From the NCBI GenBank assembly GCA_016771945.1, contig QZLF01000002.1, positions 310,001 to 374,000 on the forward strand: DNA of 64,000 bases, read 5' to 3'. Position 1 is the stretch's first letter; each line of letters begins with the position of its first letter. The notes under the pieces are model-generated. The model saw only the letters and a list, made by a program, of their open reading frames with translations, was not told the DNA's origin and searched no databases. The DNA is from Candidatus Leucobacter sulfamidivorax. GTDB taxonomy: Bacteria > Actinomycetota > Actinomycetes > Actinomycetales > Microbacteriaceae. Shown here in pieces: positions 32,783-41,406 of this stretch. A program made the translations under genes and the position numbers.

Positions 32783-33488
32783 GGCGAGGGTCGTCCGCCG
32801 GCCCGGGGCGCAGGGCGAGCAGGCGGAAGGGGCCGAGCCTCTCCACGCGCCAGTCCGCCGGCAGCCGCGCCGCCAGCTCCGGCGGCGTGTAGCTGCGCCG
32901 GATGCTCCGCAGCCCGTCGATGCGCAGGAACGTGCCCGGTGCGAAGGGGGTGATCGCGACGGCGAAGGCGAGGTAGGCCGTGCGCCCGCGGGCGATGTCG
33001 GAGTGCACGCACAGGCCCGTCGCGAGCGCCTCCGAGTCGTCGATCAGCTCGTCGAACGCCCGCCCATCCAGGTGGTGCAGCAGATGGTTGGAGATCACGA
33101 CGTCGAATCGCTCTCCTCGCTCTCGCAGCGCTCCACTGCCGGCGCGTTCGAACGACAGCCCCGGGACCGGCCTCCTGCGCTGCGCCACCTCGATCGCCCG
33201 GAGATCGGGGTCGACGCCGAGCGCCTCGACCTCGAGCCCGTCGCGGTGCGCGAGCCGCACGAGCCGGTGCAGCACGTCGCCGCCGCCGCATCCGATGTCG
33301 AGGATGCGGGCGGGGCGCTCGAGCCCGCGCAGCACGGGTCGCAGCCGTGCGCGGTAGACGGAGCCCCAGCGGGAGACCGCGCGGTTCACGATCCCGAAGC
33401 GGCACAGGGTGCGGCGGAGCCGCTCGGGATCGCACGCCGGATCGTCCATCAGCTCCGCGAGCCCGGCGTCCCGCTCCGAGAGCCTCAC
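32736..33488 (-). CDS. SAM-dependent methyltransferase linked to a type III PKS
   Basis: A 250-residue class I methyltransferase. Motif I is [12 protein letters not shown] at about residues 62-73, motif II is EALGVDPD, then [13 protein letters not shown]. Its GTG start overlaps the stop codon of the chalcone-synthase-like gene (GTGA), so the two are translationally coupled. It probably methylates the polyketide product. Known analogues are the methyltransferases of alkylresorcinol and alkylpyrone clusters (inference). The C-terminus overlaps the convergent nitroreductase gene. Confidence 0.85.
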   Translation of the reverse strand: MRLSERDAGLAELMDDPACDPERLRRTLCRFGIVNRAVSRWGSVYRARLRPVLRGLERPARILDIGCGGGDVLHRLVRLAHRDGLEVEALGVDPDLRAIEVAQRRRPVPGLSFERAGSGALRERGERFDVVISNHLLHHLDGRAFDELIDDSEALATGLCVHSDIARGRTAYLAFAVAITPFAPGTFLRIDGLRSIRRSYTPPELAARLPADWRVERLGPFRLLALRPGPADDPRLSPRPSRSDAGGSSP

Positions 33489-34600
33489 GCGCCGGCCCCG
33501 ACCGCGTCGCGTCGCGTGAAGAGGGCCGTCTCCACCGTGAGCCCCGGCCCGAAGCAGATGCCGGCGACTCGGGCGCCGTCGCCGAGGGAGTCGTCGTGCA
33601 GGATCCGGCGGAGGATGAAGAGGATCGTGGCGCTCGACATGTTGCCGTAGTCGCGCAGCACGGCGCGCGAGTGCGCCAGTGCGGCGTCGGGGAGCCCCAG
33701 CGCGGCCTGGACGCGGTCGAGCACGCTCCGGCCGCCGGGGTGCACCGCCCAGTCGTCGATCTCGGCGAGCGGATCGGCCCCCTCGCCCAGCATCCCGCCC
33801 ACCGCATCCGCGATCTCCCGGCCGATGATGCGCGGCACCCGGGCCGTGAGCCTCATCTCGAAGCCGCTGTCGCCGATCGTCCAGTCCATGTCCTCCTCGC
33901 CCTCGGCCGTGACCGCGGTGGTGAACTCGCCGAACTCGAGCACCGGGCCCGTCGTCCGCGGCTCCGCGGAGGCGACGACCGCGGCGGCGGCTCCGTCCCC
34001 GAACACGGCCGAGGCGACGATCTGCTCGGGGTCGCGAGAGGACCGGATGTGGATCGAGCAGAGCTCGGCGCACACCACGAGCACCACGGCTCCCGGCCGG
34101 GCCTCGCTCATGCGGGTGGCCGTGCGCAGCGCGGGGAAGGCCGCCGCGCAGCCCATGAAGCCGAGGTGGTACCGCTCGGCCGTGGGAGGGATCCCGAGCT
34201 CCCGCACGAGCAGGAAGTCGGGGCCCGGAGCGAAGAAGCCCGTGCAGGAGGCCGTGACGACGTGGGTGATCTCGGCGGCCGTGAATCCGGAGCCGGCGAT
34301 CGCCTCCCGGGCCGCGGCCGCGAAGAGCGGCGGCGCCTCGGCGCGGTAGACCGCGTTGCGCTCGCCGGTCGTCGGGGCGCGGAGCCGATCCCGCTCGTCG
34401 ACGAACACGGCCGAGCGCGCGCCCGCCGCTCCGACGACGGAGTACCTGGTATCGATCGCCGACTGGTCGAAGGCCGCGCCGATCAGGCGAGCCGTCAGCC
34501 GGTCGACGCCGGGCTGCGAGGCCAGGAAGTCCCGCGTCTCCGTCTGCGCGAGCCGCGCGGAGGGGACGGCGGTGCCGATCGAGAGGAGCCGGGTGGTCAT
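33485..34600 (-). CDS. Type III polyketide synthase (chalcone/stilbene synthase family)
   Basis: A 371-residue type III PKS with the complete Cys-His-Asn triad: Cys119 (TASCTGF), His287 (WAVHPGG) and Asn320 (YGNMSSAT). It condenses a CoA starter with malonyl-CoA units and cyclises the chain. Bacterial members make alkylpyrones, resorcinols or tetrahydroxynaphthalene. The AFGDGAAAAVV and FGPGLTVE blocks are normal. The ATG at 34600 has GGAGG close upstream. Only a methyltransferase is linked, with no cytochrome P450, so a small methylated pyrone or resorcinol is the likeliest product (inference). Confidence 0.92.
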   Translation of the reverse strand: MTTRLLSIGTAVPSARLAQTETRDFLASQPGVDRLTARLIGAAFDQSAIDTRYSVVGAAGARSAVFVDERDRLRAPTTGERNAVYRAEAPPLFAAAAREAIAGSGFTAAEITHVVTASCTGFFAPGPDFLLVRELGIPPTAERYHLGFMGCAAAFPALRTATRMSEARPGAVVLVVCAELCSIHIRSSRDPEQIVASAVFGDGAAAAVVASAEPRTTGPVLEFGEFTTAVTAEGEEDMDWTIGDSGFEMRLTARVPRIIGREIADAVGGMLGEGADPLAEIDDWAVHPGGRSVLDRVQAALGLPDAALAHSRAVLRDYGNMSSATILFILRRILHDDSLGDGARVAGICFGPGLTVETALFTRRDAVGAGA

Positions 34601-34780
34601 GCCTCCATGTAACCCCCTGAACCGCCCGGGTGGAAGGGCTTGACGCCGCGTCCGCCGGTGCAGGGAGGTCGAGGAGCGCGCGTCTCGTTCCGCGACCGGA
34701 GCCGGAGACCCGACCCCGCCGCGGCTCCACCGGTAGAGTGTTGCGGAACGGCCACGCCGGCCGCGATGGAGGGTTGAGGA

Positions 34781-36295
34781 ATGCCGTCTCTGCTGCTCGA
34801 AGCCGAGGGCACCGATGTCGGCTTCTGGGTGTCGGTCAACTGGCCGTGGCTGTGGACGGTCAGCTGGCTGATCATCGACAACGTGATCCGCGTGGTCGCG
34901 CTGTTCGTCGTGCCGCGCAACCGCCGTCCGACCGCGGGGATGGCCTGGCTCCTCGCGATCTTCTTCTTCCCGGTCCCGGGCCTGCTCTTCTTCCTGCTCA
35001 TCGGCGGCAACCGGCTGCCCAAGCGCCTGCGGCGTCGGCAGGAGGAGGTGAACCGGCGGGTGGCGGAACTCGCCGCGCGCGAGGAGCGCACCCTCGCCAC
35101 GCCGCTCGAGACGCTGCCCTCGGGCCTGCGCAACGCGGTGATGCTCGGCCGCTCCCTCGGCGCCCAGCCGATGATGAGGGGCAACTCCGCCTCGATCTGC
35201 ATCGACTACGAGGAGTCGCTGGCCCGCATCGCGGCCGCGATCCGCGAGGCCGAGGAGTACGTGTACATCGAGTTCTACATCCTCGTGCTCGACGACACGA
35301 CCGCCGACGTCTTCGCGGCGATGCGCGAGGCGAAGGCGCGCGGCCTCGAGGTTCGGGTGCTGCTCGACTACATCTCCTCGCTGCGGAACCCCGGCTTCAG
35401 GCGCACCGCCCGCGCCCTCGACGACATGGGGGTCGAGTGGAGCTACATGCTCCCCGTGCGGCCGTGGCGGGGCCAGTGGCAACGCCCCGATCTGCGCAAT
35501 CACCGCAAGATCGTGGTGATCGACGGTCGTGTCGGCTTCATGGGCTCGCAGAACCTCGTCGACTCGAGCTACAACAAGAGCTCGAACCGGCGCCGCGGTC
35601 TCCACTGGAAGGACATCATGGTGCGGGTCGAGGGGCCGACCGTGCTCGGCCTCGAGGCGGTCTTCCTCGGGGACTGGTTCATCGAGACGGGCGAGCTCGC
35701 GAACGAGCCGGACGCATCGAGGTTCCGCGATCATCAGCCGGGCGACCTCGACTGCCAGGTGCTGCCGAGCGGCCCCGGCTTCGGCAACGAGAACAACCTG
35801 CAGGTGTTCGTCTCGCTGCTCTACACGGCGGTGCGGCGGATCAGCATCACGAGCCCCTACTTCGTGCCCGACGGCGCCATCATGCACGCGCTCCGCGCCG
35901 CCATCGCGCGAGGCGTGGCGGTCGAGCTCTTCGTCTCCGAGATCGGCGACCAGCCCATGGTGTACCACGCCCAGCGCTCCTACTACGAGGAGCTGCTGCG
36001 GGCGGGAGTGCGCATCCTCATGTTCCGGCCGCCCTACATCCTGCACTCCAAGCACTTCACCGTCGACGACGACGTGGCCGTCGTCGGCTCGTCGAACATG
36101 GATCAGCGATCCTTCAACCTCAACATGGAGGTGTCGACCGTGATCTACGGCGAGAGCTTCGTGCGCGACCTCGACGAGGTGAACGACTACTACCGCGCGA
36201 ACTCGCGGGAGATGACCGCCGAGGAGTGGGCTCGCCAGCCCCTGCGCTCGCGGTTGCTCGACGGCCTCGCGAGGCTCACCTCGGCGCTCCAGTGA
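34781..36295 (+). CDS. cls: Cardiolipin synthase (phospholipase D type)
   Basis: A 504-residue ClsA-like enzyme with two N-terminal membrane helices (about residues 25-45 and 52-77) and two HKD motifs, HRKIVVIDG near residue 241 and HSKHFTVDD near residue 422, each followed by G-S-x-N. It makes cardiolipin from two phosphatidylglycerols at the membrane. Length normal. Start ATG preceded by GAGGGTTGAGG. A possible -10 TAGAGT lies at 34734-34739. Confidence 0.94.
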   Translation: MPSLLLEAEGTDVGFWVSVNWPWLWTVSWLIIDNVIRVVALFVVPRNRRPTAGMAWLLAIFFFPVPGLLFFLLIGGNRLPKRLRRRQEEVNRRVAELAAREERTLATPLETLPSGLRNAVMLGRSLGAQPMMRGNSASICIDYEESLARIAAAIREAEEYVYIEFYILVLDDTTADVFAAMREAKARGLEVRVLLDYISSLRNPGFRRTARALDDMGVEWSYMLPVRPWRGQWQRPDLRNHRKIVVIDGRVGFMGSQNLVDSSYNKSSNRRRGLHWKDIMVRVEGPTVLGLEAVFLGDWFIETGELANEPDASRFRDHQPGDLDCQVLPSGPGFGNENNLQVFVSLLYTAVRRISITSPYFVPDGAIMHALRAAIARGVAVELFVSEIGDQPMVYHAQRSYYEELLRAGVRILMFRPPYILHSKHFTVDDDVAVVGSSNMDQRSFNLNMEVSTVIYGESFVRDLDEVNDYYRANSREMTAEEWARQPLRSRLLDGLARLTSALQ

Positions 36296-36307
36296 GCCCG
36301 AGGGTGT

Positions 36308-36322
36308 CGTTTTGGCAAAACG
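36308..36322. promoter_or_regulatory. Small palindrome in the promoter region of the ATP-grasp gene
   Basis: CGTTTT and AAAACG flank GGC, a perfect 6-bp dyad 50 nt before the ATP-grasp start and 13 nt after the cls stop. It could be an operator or a weak terminator. AT-rich for its surroundings. Confidence 0.35.
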
Positions 36323-36372
36323 TGCCCTGACGTGCGACGATTCCTCTACCGTATTCGACGGAAGGAAACGCA

Positions 36373-38217
36373 ATGGCGCGTAACGATGCTTCCCTGTCCC
36401 CTTCGGCTGAGCCGGAGACCCCCGATCCTGCCGCCGCGTCCGCGGCCGGGGGAAAGCCCGCGGGCACCGCCGCGGCCAAGCGATCGAGTACGGCGAAGAA
36501 GACCTCGGCCGCCGCGAAGACCGCGTCGAGAGCCGGCGCGAAGTCCGCGTCCAGGACCGGCGCGAAGCCTGCCGCGAAACGGGTCTCGGCGACCAAGGCG
36601 GCGCTGAAGGCCGCGGCCGAGAGCGCCCCCGCGGCCGACGAGTCCGCCGCTCCGGCCGAGACCGCCGCACCGGCACCGGCACCGGCGAAGAAGCCGCTGG
36701 CCCGCCGCCGTCGGCCGCGCAAGTCGCAGGGCACCGGCCCCATCACCATCGGGCGCAGCGGCTTCACGAAGCTCAAGAACATGTCCGAGATCCGGCACTA
36801 CCTGCGCACGAGCGAGGCGCCGGTGTTCTTCGTCGGCGCGACGGCCTTCAACCTGCTCGGGCTCGACCGCATGGTGCGCGGCTTCTCCTACATCGCCTAC
36901 TACGACAGCTGGGACGGCGTCCACCCGCGGGTGTTCTCCCCGACCGAGAAGCCGTACATCGAGTTCGAGAGCGGCGAGCAGATCAACAACTGGCTGCTGC
37001 GCAACCACGAGGTCCGCGCGCACATCGAGCGGAGCACGCCTCCGGGCATGCGGCCGAAGGTGGTCATGGTCTTCTTCGACGAGGAGACCGAGCGCATCTG
37101 CGAGGAGCTCGACTACGAGCTCATCCTGCCGAGCCATGCGCTGCGCGAGCGGCTCGACTCGAAGATCGTCACCACGCAGATCGCCGACTCGGTGGGCGTG
37201 CCGAGCGTGCCCAACATCCTCACCACGGTGAAGGACTGGGACGAGCTGGTGAAGGCCACGAACAAGGCCAAGCTGGGGCAGGATCTCGTGATCCAGACCG
37301 CCTACGGCGACTCGGGCAAGACCACCTACTTCATCACGAGCGAGGCCGAGTTCGCGGCCGTGGCCGACGAGATCACGGACGTCGAGATCAAGGTCATGAA
37401 GCGGATCAACAACCGCCCGATCGCCATCGAGGCCGTCCTCACGCGTCACGGCACCGTGGTCGGCCCGTGCATGACCGAGATCACGGGCCACGCCGACCTG
37501 ACCCCGTACCGCGGCGGCTGGGCCGGGAACGAGATGTTCCCCACGGTGCTCGACGACGAGAGCCGGCACGAGGCGATCAAGCTCGTGCGGAAGCTCGGCG
37601 ACCGCCTGGCCAAGGAGGGCTACCGCGGCTTCTTCGAGGTCGACGTGCTGCTCGACACCGACACGGGCGACGTCTACCTGGGCGAGCTCAACCCGCGCAT
37701 CAGCGGGGCCTCGGCGATCACGAACGTCACGGCCGGCGCCTACGCCGACGTGCCGCTGTTCGCCTTCCACCTGCTCGAGTACTCGGGGATCGACTTCGAG
37801 CTCGACGTCGACGAGATCAACCGCCGGTGGGAGGAGCTCGCCTCCGAGGACGAGTGGAGCCACATGGTGATCAAGCACACCCGCGACACGGTGGAGCGCA
37901 TCGACGCGGCGCCGCGCACGGGCCGCTACTTGATCGATCACTTCGGGCACCTCGTGTTCAGCAACGCGGGCCTCGACTGGCACTCCCTCCGCACCGAGCG
38001 GGAGGCCTACTTCCTGCGCATCTACGACGCGGGCGACTACCGCTGGAAGGGCGCGGACCTGGGCATCCTGGTGACGAAGGCCCACATCGAGGCGGATCAC
38101 GGCGGTCTCAGCCTGCACGCGAAGTACCTGATCGACGCGATCCGCGGCATGTACCAGACCACGCTCGTCGAGGGCGACGAGGAGCCGCCGCGCCCGGCGC
38201 CCGCCAAGGGCAAGTAG
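36373..38217 (+). CDS. ATP-grasp ligase with a histone-H1-like N-terminal tail
   Basis: A 614-residue protein. Residues ~1-118 are a low-complexity Ala/Lys/Ser/Pro tail with repeated AKK, AKS and GAK units, like the C-termini of HupB or H1-type proteins. The rest is an ATP-grasp enzyme of the biotin-carboxylase-like group: LDSKIVTTQIADSVGVP, a lysine in LVIQTAYGDSGKTTYF (ATP-lid), FFEVDVLLDTDTGDVYLGELNPRISG (Glu and Asn metal ligands) and a C-terminal domain. No biotin or CoA domain is present, so it probably ligates a carboxylate to an amine or thiol. The acceptor is unknown. Next downstream is a NylB-like hydrolase with its own promoter. Confidence 0.82.
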   Translation: MARNDASLSPSAEPETPDPAAASAAGGKPAGTAAAKRSSTAKKTSAAAKTASRAGAKSASRTGAKPAAKRVSATKAALKAAAESAPAADESAAPAETAAPAPAPAKKPLARRRRPRKSQGTGPITIGRSGFTKLKNMSEIRHYLRTSEAPVFFVGATAFNLLGLDRMVRGFSYIAYYDSWDGVHPRVFSPTEKPYIEFESGEQINNWLLRNHEVRAHIERSTPPGMRPKVVMVFFDEETERICEELDYELILPSHALRERLDSKIVTTQIADSVGVPSVPNILTTVKDWDELVKATNKAKLGQDLVIQTAYGDSGKTTYFITSEAEFAAVADEITDVEIKVMKRINNRPIAIEAVLTRHGTVVGPCMTEITGHADLTPYRGGWAGNEMFPTVLDDESRHEAIKLVRKLGDRLAKEGYRGFFEVDVLLDTDTGDVYLGELNPRISGASAITNVTAGAYADVPLFAFHLLEYSGIDFELDVDEINRRWEELASEDEWSHMVIKHTRDTVERIDAAPRTGRYLIDHFGHLVFSNAGLDWHSLRTEREAYFLRIYDAGDYRWKGADLGILVTKAHIEADHGGLSLHAKYLIDAIRGMYQTTLVEGDEEPPRPAPAKGK

Positions 38218-38318
38218 AGCCCGGCGAGGCGGATCCACCGACCATTCCACCTCCGCGGAGCGACCTCGAACGGGGCCGCTCCGCGAGGGTTGCACGCGGA
38301 TCGTGAGATACTGAACCG

Positions 38319-39887
38319 GTGATTTCGGAGACCGAGTACGGACATACGGCCACCGGAGCGACCCCGATCCCGCCGGGTGCAGGCGGGGAGCAGGCGACGC
38401 TCACCGGGGTGATCCCGGTGGTTCCCGCAGCCGATCCTCTGCTGGGGACGACCCCCGTCGACGCCGGGTACGAGGCCGCTCCGCCGGCCCCGCCGGTCGT
38501 GACCGTCCCGGCCGTCCCCGCCGTCCCCGCCGAGACCGTGCCCATCGCGATCGTGCCGGAGATGCCCGCGGATCCGTCGCCCGCACCTGCGGCCGCGCCC
38601 GCTCCGGTTCCCGTCGCGCCGGCGGTCCCCGCGGCGGAGCCGGTCCCCGCCGCCCCCGCGGCGCCTCCCGTCGTCGAGGCCGTGCCCACGGGCGCGATCC
38701 CGATCGTGTCGGGCACGCCCCTGCCGCCGCTCGACCAGTGGCAGTTCGCGCCGTACATCCAGTGGTCGATGCAGCACATCGAATCGTTCCTGCCGGTGCA
38801 CCGGATCCTGCGCGGCGAGCGCGTGAGCGAGTTCGCGCTGCGGCCCTCCGCCGAGCTGAGCGCCCTCTCCGTGCGGCATCCCTGGGAGGACCGCCAGGCC
38901 TCCTTCGCCGAGGTCATGGAGGGGTCCTTCACCGACGGCTGGATGGTCGTCCACCGGGGCGCGATCGTGGGCGAGTCCTATTCCGGCGGCCTCGTCCCGG
39001 GCGGCATGCACCTGCTGATGTCGGTGTCGAAGTCGCTGACCGCGACGGTGGCGGGCCAGCTGGCGACGGCCGGCCAGCTCGACCTCGAGCGGCCGGTCAC
39101 CGACTACGTGCCCGAGCTCGCGGGCTCGGGCTACGACGGCGCGCTCGTGCGGCACCTCGTCGACATGCGCACGGGCGTGCGCTTCTCCGAGGAGTACCTC
39201 AACGACGACGCCGAGGTGCGGCTGCTCGAGGAGGCGATCGGCTGGGCGCCGAAGCGCCACCCGGAGGTGCCCGACTCGCTGCTCGGCTTCCTCGCCACGC
39301 TCGGGCAGAGCGGCCCGCACGGCGGCCCCTTCGACTACAAATCGTGCGAGACGGACGCGCTGGGCTTCGTGATCGCCGGCGCCACCGGCCGCCATCCCGC
39401 CGACGTGATGTCCGAGCGGCTGTGGCAGCCGATGGGCGCCGAGTTCAACGCCCACGTCGGCATCGACAGCATCGGCGGCGGCATGTTCGACGGCGGCGTC
39501 TCGGCGGCGATGCGCGACCTGGCCCGCTTCGGCCACCTCTTCGTGAACGGCGGCAAGTCGCTCGACGGCGTCGCGGTGCTGCCCGAGGCCTGGGTCGAGG
39601 ACACCTTCGAGGGCGGCCCCGACTCGCGGCAGGCCTTCGCCGACGCGCCCGAGCCGACCTTCATGCCGGGCGGCATGTACCGCAACGGCTTCTGGTTCCC
39701 TGGCGAGAGCGGCGACGTCATGCTCGCGCTCGGCATCCACGGCCAGATGATCTACATCAACCGCGCGACCGGTGTGGTCGCCGCGAAGGTCTCGAGCTGG
39801 CCGACACCGCAGGACGCGGAGAAGCTGTTCTGGACCGTGCGTGCGTTCGAGACCGCCTCCTGGGCGCTCGACCGCGGCGAACTCTGA
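38319..39887 (+). CDS. NylB-like serine hydrolase (class C beta-lactamase fold)
   Basis: A 522-residue protein. Residues ~1-135 are Pro/Ala/Val-rich and disordered, with no signal peptide, so it is probably cytosolic. The catalytic domain shows the S-x-x-K motif as SVSKS, a Tyr in DYKSCETDALG like the Tyr of 6-aminohexanoate-dimer hydrolase, and a G-I-H-G-Q near the C-terminus. The family cleaves linear or cyclic amides and esters. The GTG at 38319 lies 6 nt after GATACT, so leaderless translation is likely. Positioned right after an ATP-grasp ligase: ligation and hydrolysis of the same amide is a reasonable hypothesis, not shown. Confidence 0.83.
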   Translation: MISETEYGHTATGATPIPPGAGGEQATLTGVIPVVPAADPLLGTTPVDAGYEAAPPAPPVVTVPAVPAVPAETVPIAIVPEMPADPSPAPAAAPAPVPVAPAVPAAEPVPAAPAAPPVVEAVPTGAIPIVSGTPLPPLDQWQFAPYIQWSMQHIESFLPVHRILRGERVSEFALRPSAELSALSVRHPWEDRQASFAEVMEGSFTDGWMVVHRGAIVGESYSGGLVPGGMHLLMSVSKSLTATVAGQLATAGQLDLERPVTDYVPELAGSGYDGALVRHLVDMRTGVRFSEEYLNDDAEVRLLEEAIGWAPKRHPEVPDSLLGFLATLGQSGPHGGPFDYKSCETDALGFVIAGATGRHPADVMSERLWQPMGAEFNAHVGIDSIGGGMFDGGVSAAMRDLARFGHLFVNGGKSLDGVAVLPEAWVEDTFEGGPDSRQAFADAPEPTFMPGGMYRNGFWFPGESGDVMLALGIHGQMIYINRATGVVAAKVSSWPTPQDAEKLFWTVRAFETASWALDRGEL

Positions 39888-39938
39888 GACGGCCCGGGCG
39901 AGGTCCCCGGGCGAAACCGAGACGAATGGAGCGATCCC

Positions 39939-40328
39939 GTGTTCGTGGTCACGACGAATGAGGTTCCCGGCTACCGCATCCGGCAGGTGCTCGGCGAGGT
40001 GATGGGCCTCACCGTTCGCTCGGCGAACTTCGGGCAGAACTTCACCGCGGGCTTCCGCTCGCTGGCGGGCGGCGAGATGCCCGAGTACACCAAGGTGATC
40101 TACGAGTCGCGCTGGGAGGTCATGCAGCGGATGTGGGCGGAGGCCCAGGCGCGCGGCGCGAATGCGGTCATCGCGATGCGCTTCGACTCGGGGTCGATCG
40201 GCAACTTCACCGAGTTCTGCGCCTACGGCACCGCCGCGATCATCGAGCCCGTCGATCCCGGCCTGCAGCCGAACCCGGAGCAGTACCCGCAGCAGCCGCA
40301 GCAACCCCAGCAGCCGCAGCAGGGCTGA
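39939..40328 (+). CDS. YbjQ family (UPF0145) protein
   Basis: A 129-residue YbjQ protein: TTNEVPGYRIRQVLGEVMG at the start, then G-G-E-M-P-E-Y-T-K and a G-A-N-A-V-I-A-M-R-F-D-S block, ending in a Pro/Gln-rich repeat tail (QQPQQPQQPQQ). YbjQ proteins form pentamers or decamers, and a metal-binding role has been proposed but not proven. GTG start 51 nt after the hydrolase gene. No strong ribosome site (AATGGAGCG). Confidence 0.85.
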   Translation: MFVVTTNEVPGYRIRQVLGEVMGLTVRSANFGQNFTAGFRSLAGGEMPEYTKVIYESRWEVMQRMWAEAQARGANAVIAMRFDSGSIGNFTEFCAYGTAAIIEPVDPGLQPNPEQYPQQPQQPQQPQQG

Positions 40329-40331
40329 CGG

Positions 40332-40383
40332 GCCGCCGCCGCACGGCGGCGCCCTCGCGGCGGCGGCGCACCCGGCGAGGGCG
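40332..40383. terminator. Candidate bidirectional terminator (two GC-rich hairpins)
   Basis: GCCGCCG pairs with CGGCGGC (40332-40350), and CGCCCTCG (40350-40357) pairs with CGAGGGCG (40376-40383). They fill the gap between convergent ybjQ and the XRE gene. No T-run. Confidence 0.45.
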
Positions 40384-40385
40384 GG

Positions 40386-40616
40386 CTAGGGCGTCAGCAC
40401 CAGCAGCTCGCCGACCTCGCAGTCGAGCGCGCGGCAGACCGCGGTCAGCGTCGAGAAGCGGATCGCCCGCGCGCGATCGTTCTTCAGCACGGAGAGGTTG
40501 ACGAGGCTCACGCCGACGCGCTCGCTGAGCTGGGTGAGGGTCATGCCGCGCTCGGTGAGCAGCTCGTCGAGCCGGCAGTGGATCGCGTGGCCCTCTTCGG
40601 ACTCCGCGGGGCTCAT
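40386..40616 (-). CDS. XRE-family helix-turn-helix regulator (YozG type)
   Basis: A 76-residue single-domain Cro/CI-like regulator (LLTERGMTLTQLSERVGVSLVNLSVLKNDRARAIRFSTL split over helix-turn-helix helices, then a C-terminal A-L-D-C-E-V-G-E-L-L). Its ATG overlaps the stop of the DUF2975 membrane gene (ATGA). This pairing is typical of the YozG/DUF2975 arrangement. It likely regulates its own operon through the palindromes at 41241-41278. Confidence 0.88.
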   Translation of the reverse strand: MSPAESEEGHAIHCRLDELLTERGMTLTQLSERVGVSLVNLSVLKNDRARAIRFSTLTAVCRALDCEVGELLVLTP

Positions 40617-41224
40617 ACGAGGCCCTCCGTCTCGCGCTGCAGGCGGTTGCCCGCCCGGAAGACGTAGGCGAGGGCGACGATGCCGAGCCCGACGAGGACG
40701 GGGAAGATCATCGAGATCTCGAAGCCGGGGGTCGCCACGCCCCCGAGCGCGGGATTCAGCTCGTCGGCGGCGAAGGCCTGCCCGAAGCCGCGCGCCCCCT
40801 GATGCAGCAGACTGCCGATCGCGATGGTTCCTCCGGCGGCGACGAGCGCCGTCTGCATCGTGCGGTGGAAGAGCTTGCGCTGGAGCACGCGCACGAGCAC
40901 GAACGTGATGCTCGCCGTGACGATCCCGATCGTGAGCGCCAGCAGGATGTCGGCGATCGCGAGCAGCCAGAGCGGACCGGCGGAGAGCGTCTCCGGTGTG
41001 ACGAGCAGGCGGTCGCCGTGGGCCTCGACGATGCCGGCTCCCCTCTCGAGGGGAATGTCGGCGAGGAGAGCGATCGGGGCGCCGCTCGGATCGAGCACTC
41101 GGAAGATGCCCGTGACGATGCCGAGCCCCGCGATGAAGCCGCCGCCGAAGACGCCGATGACGAGGAAGGCGGTGATGATCCCGCGGTCCGCCCGTCCGAG
41201 AGCGGGAAGTCGTGTCGTCGTCAT
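40613..41224 (-). CDS. DUF2975-like membrane protein
   Basis: A 203-residue protein with four hydrophobic segments (about residues 15-40, 92-118, 130-150 and 168-190), the plan of DUF2975 proteins, which are nearly always coupled to a small XRE regulator, as here. Function unknown. The ATG at 41224 follows GGGGGACATC on the minus strand and was preferred to one at 41236 that leaves no room for a ribosome site. Confidence 0.75.
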   Translation of the reverse strand: MTTTRLPALGRADRGIITAFLVIGVFGGGFIAGLGIVTGIFRVLDPSGAPIALLADIPLERGAGIVEAHGDRLLVTPETLSAGPLWLLAIADILLALTIGIVTASITFVLVRVLQRKLFHRTMQTALVAAGGTIAIGSLLHQGARGFGQAFAADELNPALGGVATPGFEISMIFPVLVGLGIVALAYVFRAGNRLQRETEGLV

Positions 41225-41240
41225 GATGTCCCCCATTTCT

Positions 41241-41278
41241 TATCGAGTATCGATATTAACGCTTATCGATAAATATCG
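41241..41278. promoter_or_regulatory. AT-rich palindromic operator region of the DUF2975-XRE operon
   Basis: TATCGATA (41248-41255) and TTATCGATAA (41263-41272) are perfect palindromes, flanked by half-sites TATCGA (41241) and ATATCG (41273). This is the most AT-rich stretch for several kb and lies directly upstream of the operon. Confidence 0.6.
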
Positions 41279-41406
41279 GGAACCGGCCGGCGCATGTCAA
41301 GCCTCGGTAACGCCTGCGGCGAACAAGCCCCCGGCGGGGCCGTCGAGCACGTAGCCTGGATGCATCGGCGATCCCCGCCGCTCGGGATCCGCCAAGGAGG
41401 TTGAAG

